NCBI RefSeq assembly: GCF_037974355.1
Contig: NZ_CP150235.1
Coordinates: 6,386,001 to 6,450,000, forward strand
Reading direction: 5' to 3'
Source: Paenibacillus sp. FSL R5-0517
GTDB lineage: Bacteria > Bacillota > Bacilli > Paenibacillales > Paenibacillaceae
DNA length: 64,000 bases
Position numbers and translations under genes: made by a program. Every line of letters starts with the position of its first letter. The stretch's first letter is position 1. This document shows, one piece after another, positions 60,793 through 64,000 of this stretch. The notes beneath the pieces were generated by a model, which saw only the letters and a list, made by a program, of their open reading frames with translations, made no database searches and had not been told where the DNA came from.

Positions 60793-62516
60793 GCGATCTC
60801 CTCCTCAGTCAGCTGGGAGGATACAATTTCGCGATATACTTCATTGTGCTCCAGCAGCTCTTTATGTGTTCCTGAACCGACAATTCGTCCCTCATCCATA
60901 ACCAGAATACGATCGGCATCCATTACTGTACTTACGCGTTGGGCAACAATCAGCACAGCCGCTTCTGTCGTTTCGGACTTCAGCGCAGCACGAAGTTTAG
61001 CATCCGTTTTGAAATCAAGCGCAGAGAAACTGTCATCAAAGATATAGACTTCCGGACGGCGAACAAGTGCGCGAGCGATGGACAGACGTTGCTTTTGTCC
61101 ACCAGACACGTTGTTACCCCCTTGTGCAATTAGGCTGTCATATCCATCTTTCATCTCGGTAATGAAGTTCTCTGCCTGAGCCGTACGAGCCGCATGAACA
61201 ACTTCATCCATTGTGGCATCGTCTTTCCCGTGACGGATATTGTCCGTAATTGTACCCGTGAAGAGGACTGCCTTTTGTGGCACAAAGCCAATTTTGGCAC
61301 GCAAATCTTCCTGCCGAAGTTCCCGCACATCCGTACCATTGACCCGAACGCTGCCTTCAGTCACATCATAGAATCGTGGAATAAGACTGAGCAATGTCGA
61401 TTTCCCGGAACCCGTACCCCCAATAATGGCTGTTGTCTCACCTGAACGAGCTGTGAAGGATATATCGGACAACGCTGGATTCTCTGCGCCCGGATAACGG
61501 AAAGTTACATGGTCAAACTCAATCATCCCCTGCATGGATTTCATGCCACGAGGCTGCTCGGGATTGCTAAGATCCGGCTGCATATCAAGTACTTCGTTAA
61601 TCCGTTCTGCCGATGCTGAAGCTCTTGGAATCATGACAAAGATCATGGAAACCATAATCAGTGAGAACATGATTTGCATGGCATATTGAATGAAGGCAAT
61701 TAATGCACCGATGTTCATATTGCCGCTGTCAATCCGCATTCCACCAAAATAAAGAATGGCAATCATCGAAAAGTTCATAACCAGCATCATAACAGGCATG
61801 ATGGTCGCCATGAGCACATTAACTTTAATCGAAGAATCCCTCAGTTCCGTGTTGGCCCCGTTAAAGCGCACGCGCTCATGCTCACCACGGTTAAAGGAAC
61901 GCACGACACGAATCCCTGTTAACTGCTCACGCAACACCAGGTTGAGTCGGTCCAGCTTTTTCTGAATGGTTTTGAACAAAGGCAATCCCTTGGAACCAAT
62001 CAGCGCAATGGCTCCGCCCAGTACAGGCAGCACGACCAGGAAGATCGTAGATAATTTGGCGTCCTGCGAGACCGCCATGAAGATACCACCGATACACATC
62101 AATGGAGCCATAATCATCATGCGCAGCATCATCGTAAGTACGTTCTGTACCTGCGTGATATCATTCGTCGTACGCGTAATCAGGGAAGCCGTACCCATCT
62201 TATCGAACTCCTGGAGCGAGAAGTTCTCCACATGGCGGAATACTCTGCTGCGAAGTTGTTTGGCAAATCCACCCGCAGTGCGGGAGGAGAGGTAACTGGC
62301 GATCACTGAACACGCTGTTCCGCCAATCGCAATGACCAACATCCATCCACCAATCTGCCAAATATAAGGGACATCTCCCTTAATGATGCCGAAATTCACG
62401 ATATCCGCCATTAACGTAGGCAGGTACAATTCGGCAAGCGACTGAAACAGTACCAATACCAGAATGAAGATAATCGGTATTCGATAAGGCTTCAGCATGC
62501 GAAACAGTTTCATCAT
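60789..62516 (-). CDS. ABC multidrug exporter subunit, BmrC/YheI-like, with degenerate catalytic site
   Basis: A 575-aa half-exporter: six helices (about 12-300), Walker A GGTGSGKST, signature VSGGQKQRLSIARAL, and Walker B IFDDSFSALD in which the catalytic Glu is Asp. The switch His is also changed (VAQRVS). This asymmetric pattern marks the non-hydrolysing site of heterodimeric exporters such as BmrCD and TM287/288. It overlaps the MarR gene and the next exporter gene by four bases each. Confidence 0.92.
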   Translation of the reverse strand: MMKLFRMLKPYRIPIIFILVLVLFQSLAELYLPTLMADIVNFGIIKGDVPYIWQIGGWMLVIAIGGTACSVIASYLSSRTAGGFAKQLRSRVFRHVENFSLQEFDKMGTASLITRTTNDITQVQNVLTMMLRMMIMAPLMCIGGIFMAVSQDAKLSTIFLVVLPVLGGAIALIGSKGLPLFKTIQKKLDRLNLVLREQLTGIRVVRSFNRGEHERVRFNGANTELRDSSIKVNVLMATIMPVMMLVMNFSMIAILYFGGMRIDSGNMNIGALIAFIQYAMQIMFSLIMVSMIFVMIPRASASAERINEVLDMQPDLSNPEQPRGMKSMQGMIEFDHVTFRYPGAENPALSDISFTARSGETTAIIGGTGSGKSTLLSLIPRFYDVTEGSVRVNGTDVRELRQEDLRAKIGFVPQKAVLFTGTITDNIRHGKDDATMDEVVHAARTAQAENFITEMKDGYDSLIAQGGNNVSGGQKQRLSIARALVRRPEVYIFDDSFSALDFKTDAKLRAALKSETTEAAVLIVAQRVSTVMDADRILVMDEGRIVGSGTHKELLEHNEVYREIVSSQLTEEEIA

Positions 62517-63055
62517 GGCGTATCATCTCCTTGTGTGGACGTCTCCGTCTGTTGGAAAACCACTGTATCAAAAAAGGTATAAACCTTGGTCAACAACTCC
62601 GTCAATTGAATGCTTTCTTCCTCACCCAAATGCTCGACGAGCTGGTTGAACGTTTGCATGCGCTCCTCATGTGCCGCCCGAATAATGTTCCGCCCTGCCT
62701 CTGTAATGGTGATACGCACAGCACGGCGATCCGTCGGGTCCATGGTCCGTTCGACAAGCCCTTCATCCTCAAGCCCACGAATAACCGGGGTTATTGTTGG
62801 TGATTTCACCCGCAGTAACGCACTGATTTCCGATACTTTAAGTCCTGGGCGACTCTCATTCAGTTCTCTCTCAAAATCTGGCGGATTATCCCGCCAGTCC
62901 AGACGTTCTCCTGGATGCGTACCATGCAGCAAACAAGCAAGCACCATAATTTCATTATGATTGCGCCCATGAGGTTTATTTTGCCTCCACTTGCCTTTAT
63001 TAAACTGCATGATGGAGTATAAAAGCTTCTGAGCGACCGGATCTATACCAGTCAT
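62513..63055 (-). CDS. MarR family transcriptional regulator
   Basis: A 180-aa MarR protein with winged helix (LKVSEISALLRVKSPTITP, then VIRGLEDEGLVERTMDPTDRR) and dimerisation helices at both ends. A loop insertion of about 20 residues (about 46-70) precedes the HTH. GGGAGG before ATG 63055 gives a clear start. It is the first gene of the operon with two exporter subunits, so it probably represses the operon and is relieved by the exported compound. Confidence 0.93.
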   Translation of the reverse strand: MTGIDPVAQKLLYSIMQFNKGKWRQNKPHGRNHNEIMVLACLLHGTHPGERLDWRDNPPDFERELNESRPGLKVSEISALLRVKSPTITPVIRGLEDEGLVERTMDPTDRRAVRITITEAGRNIIRAAHEERMQTFNQLVEHLGEEESIQLTELLTKVYTFFDTVVFQQTETSTQGDDTP

Positions 63056-63457
63056 ATTGGATTCCTCCCTCTTTCTTTATTAATGCATAGATATCCAATA
63101 TCATAGGACACCTATTAAATAGCATCGCAATTAAATAGATATGCAATTAATTAGGTGTACTAAGTATATTATCGCAGGAAGCGAAAGTCAAACAACTAAA
63201 AATAACCAAGAGTAACCCATACTAAACGCTTATAACCGCTTCGTTATGGGCTTTGTCATTTTGCCGTCATTGGAGCTGGCTATAGTTATTGTGCGCAATA
63301 TCAGGAAGGAAACTCAAAAAAGCTCCCATCCAATACTCCGGTAGATGAATACCCGGTGTACTTAATGGGAGCATTGTTATACATATGGAATGAAGAAACA
63401 AGGTAGCCTCTCTTATTGCAAAATTAGATGAACTTGTTGAGCATCACGCATCACCTA
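63056..63457. promoter_or_regulatory. MarR operon control region and uxaC terminator
   Basis: These 402 bases hold, next to MarR, an AT-rich region with inverted arms ACACCTATTAAAT (about 63109-63121) and ATTAATTAGGTGT (63146-63158). It also has direct repeats GCAATTAAATAG (63127-63138) and GCAATTAATTAG (63143-63154), likely MarR sites. The uxaC terminator lies at its far end. Confidence 0.5.
63316..63372 (-). terminator. Terminator after uxaC
   Basis: GCTCCCAT (63322-63329) pairs with ATGGGAGC (63365-63372); on the minus strand TTTTTTGAG follows. Confidence 0.65.
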
Positions 63458-64000
63458 TCACGACTGTGACGCCGAAACCGTTTTAAGCACGGAAGCAAAT
63501 GGGAAATACTCTTTTGCATTGTTGTAGGCGATGCCCTGTACGATCTGACCGAGCAGCTCCATATCCTGCGGTGCTTCGCCCTGTTCAGCCCATTCACCAA
63601 TGAGATTGCAGACCAGGCGGCGGAAATACTCATGCCGTGTGTACGACAGGAAGCTGCGTGAATCAGTCAGCATACCGACAAATCGGCTGAGCAGACCCAC
63701 ATTCGCAAGTGCCTTCATCTGGGCGAGCATGCCGTCCTTCGTATCATTGAACCACCATGCTGCACCAAGCTGGATTTTGCCTGGAATACCACCGCCCTGG
63801 AAACTGCCGATGATCGCTGCAAGAACTTCATTATCCCTTGGATTTAAGGAATACAGAATCGTTTTGGGTAACGCCTGCTGCTGTTCTAACGCATCGAGCA
63901 ATCCAATCATTGCTGATGACAGTGGTGTATCATTCACGGCGTCATAACCGGTATCCGGCCCAAGCTTGGCAAACATCCGTGTGTTGTTGTTACGGGCTGC
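63458..64000 (-). CDS. uxaC: Glucuronate isomerase, C-terminal part
   Basis: The gene runs off the window edge; 180 C-terminal residues are present. Signature UxaC segments are visible: [39 protein letters not shown] and [11 protein letters not shown]. The enzyme interconverts glucuronate/fructuronate and galacturonate/tagaturonate in hexuronate catabolism, which suits a plant-polysaccharide degrader. The frame continues in phase through base 64000, so the start lies outside. Confidence 0.93.
   Translation of the reverse strand, partial: AARNNNTRMFAKLGPDTGYDAVNDTPLSSAMIGLLDALEQQQALPKTILYSLNPRDNEVLAAIIGSFQGGGIPGKIQLGAAWWFNDTKDGMLAQMKALANVGLLSRFVGMLTDSRSFLSYTRHEYFRRLVCNLIGEWAEQGEAPQDMELLGQIVQGIAYNNAKEYFPFASVLKTVSASQS

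Noticed and set aside
1-64000. tRNA, rRNA, CRISPR, prophage or transposase genes
   Set aside because: None recognised on either strand; no repeat-spacer pattern and no integrase or transposase motif among the proteins.

Overview
The window looks like a chromosomal segment of a Paenibacillus-type Firmicute. Most genes are preceded by strong AGGAGG-type ribosome binding sites, GTG and TTG starts occur, and the protein families are those of aerobic spore-formers: PerR, a BlaI/M56 pair, a PadR-DUF1700-DUF4097 module, bacterial nitric oxide synthase and BmrCD-type exporters. The genus is inferred from family content only. There are no rRNA, tRNA, CRISPR, phage or insertion-sequence features, and almost every gene is complete. 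The exceptions are the two at the window edges: an unknown N-terminus at 1-90 and the C-terminal part of glucuronate isomerase at 63458-64000.

Layout. 1-10 kb: pirin, DoxX, the BlaI/M56 regulatory pair, then an oxidative-stress block (catalase, an orphan OmpR-type regulator overlapping perR), a diguanylate cyclase, an aldo/keto reductase and a GAF-kinase-receiver hybrid whose ATP site looks dead. 10.1-13.1 kb: anaerobic ribonucleotide reductase nrdDG behind an Fnr box and two NrdR boxes. 13.3-27 kb: soluble chemoreceptor, GH3 glycosidase with CBM6, FAD-Rieske oxidoreductase, PadR envelope module, SDR, XRE-cupin regulator, a hydrolase/extradiol dioxygenase pair, SMI1/KNR4 protein, CDF transporter and a LiaI-like membrane protein. 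27.4-31.2 kb: potABCD operon with every junction overlapping. 31.4-38.1 kb: MFS, Nudix, NOS, Dps, cupin, HAD and several small proteins. 38.3-45.3 kb: a purine-salvage locus (binding protein, nucleoside hydrolase, two permeases, ATPase, adenine deaminase). 45.7-64 kb: DUF2294, a zinc-ribbon membrane protein, DUF3105, MCP, a second nucleoside hydrolase, MMPL/TetR, MocR/GNAT, diacylglycerol kinase, DUF697, a MarR-ABC-ABC exporter operon and uxaC.

Regulation can be read directly in several places. A 15-bp PerR-type box lies upstream of the catalase gene, perR and dps, so the window holds a small PerR regulon plus NOS. A 17-bp operator, CACTAC-N5-GTAGTG, overlaps the -10 of blaI and recurs twice (once as CACTAT) in front of the DUF3105 gene 45 kb away, which suggests that BlaI controls that gene. 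nrdDG carries the expected Fnr plus tandem NrdR arrangement.

Three observations stand out as possibly undescribed. First, a dispersed intergenic hairpin element of about 108 bp is present in three copies; its core is conserved and its outer arms differ in sequence yet remain self-complementary. Second, a 9-codon leader ORF ends exactly at the 5' arm of a hairpin whose 3' arm abuts the start of an unknown basic 89-aa protein, the layout of a translational attenuator. Third, two regulators have lost key residues: the MocR protein has Gln in place of the PLP lysine, and the hybrid kinase lacks its N-box Asn and G1-box Asp.
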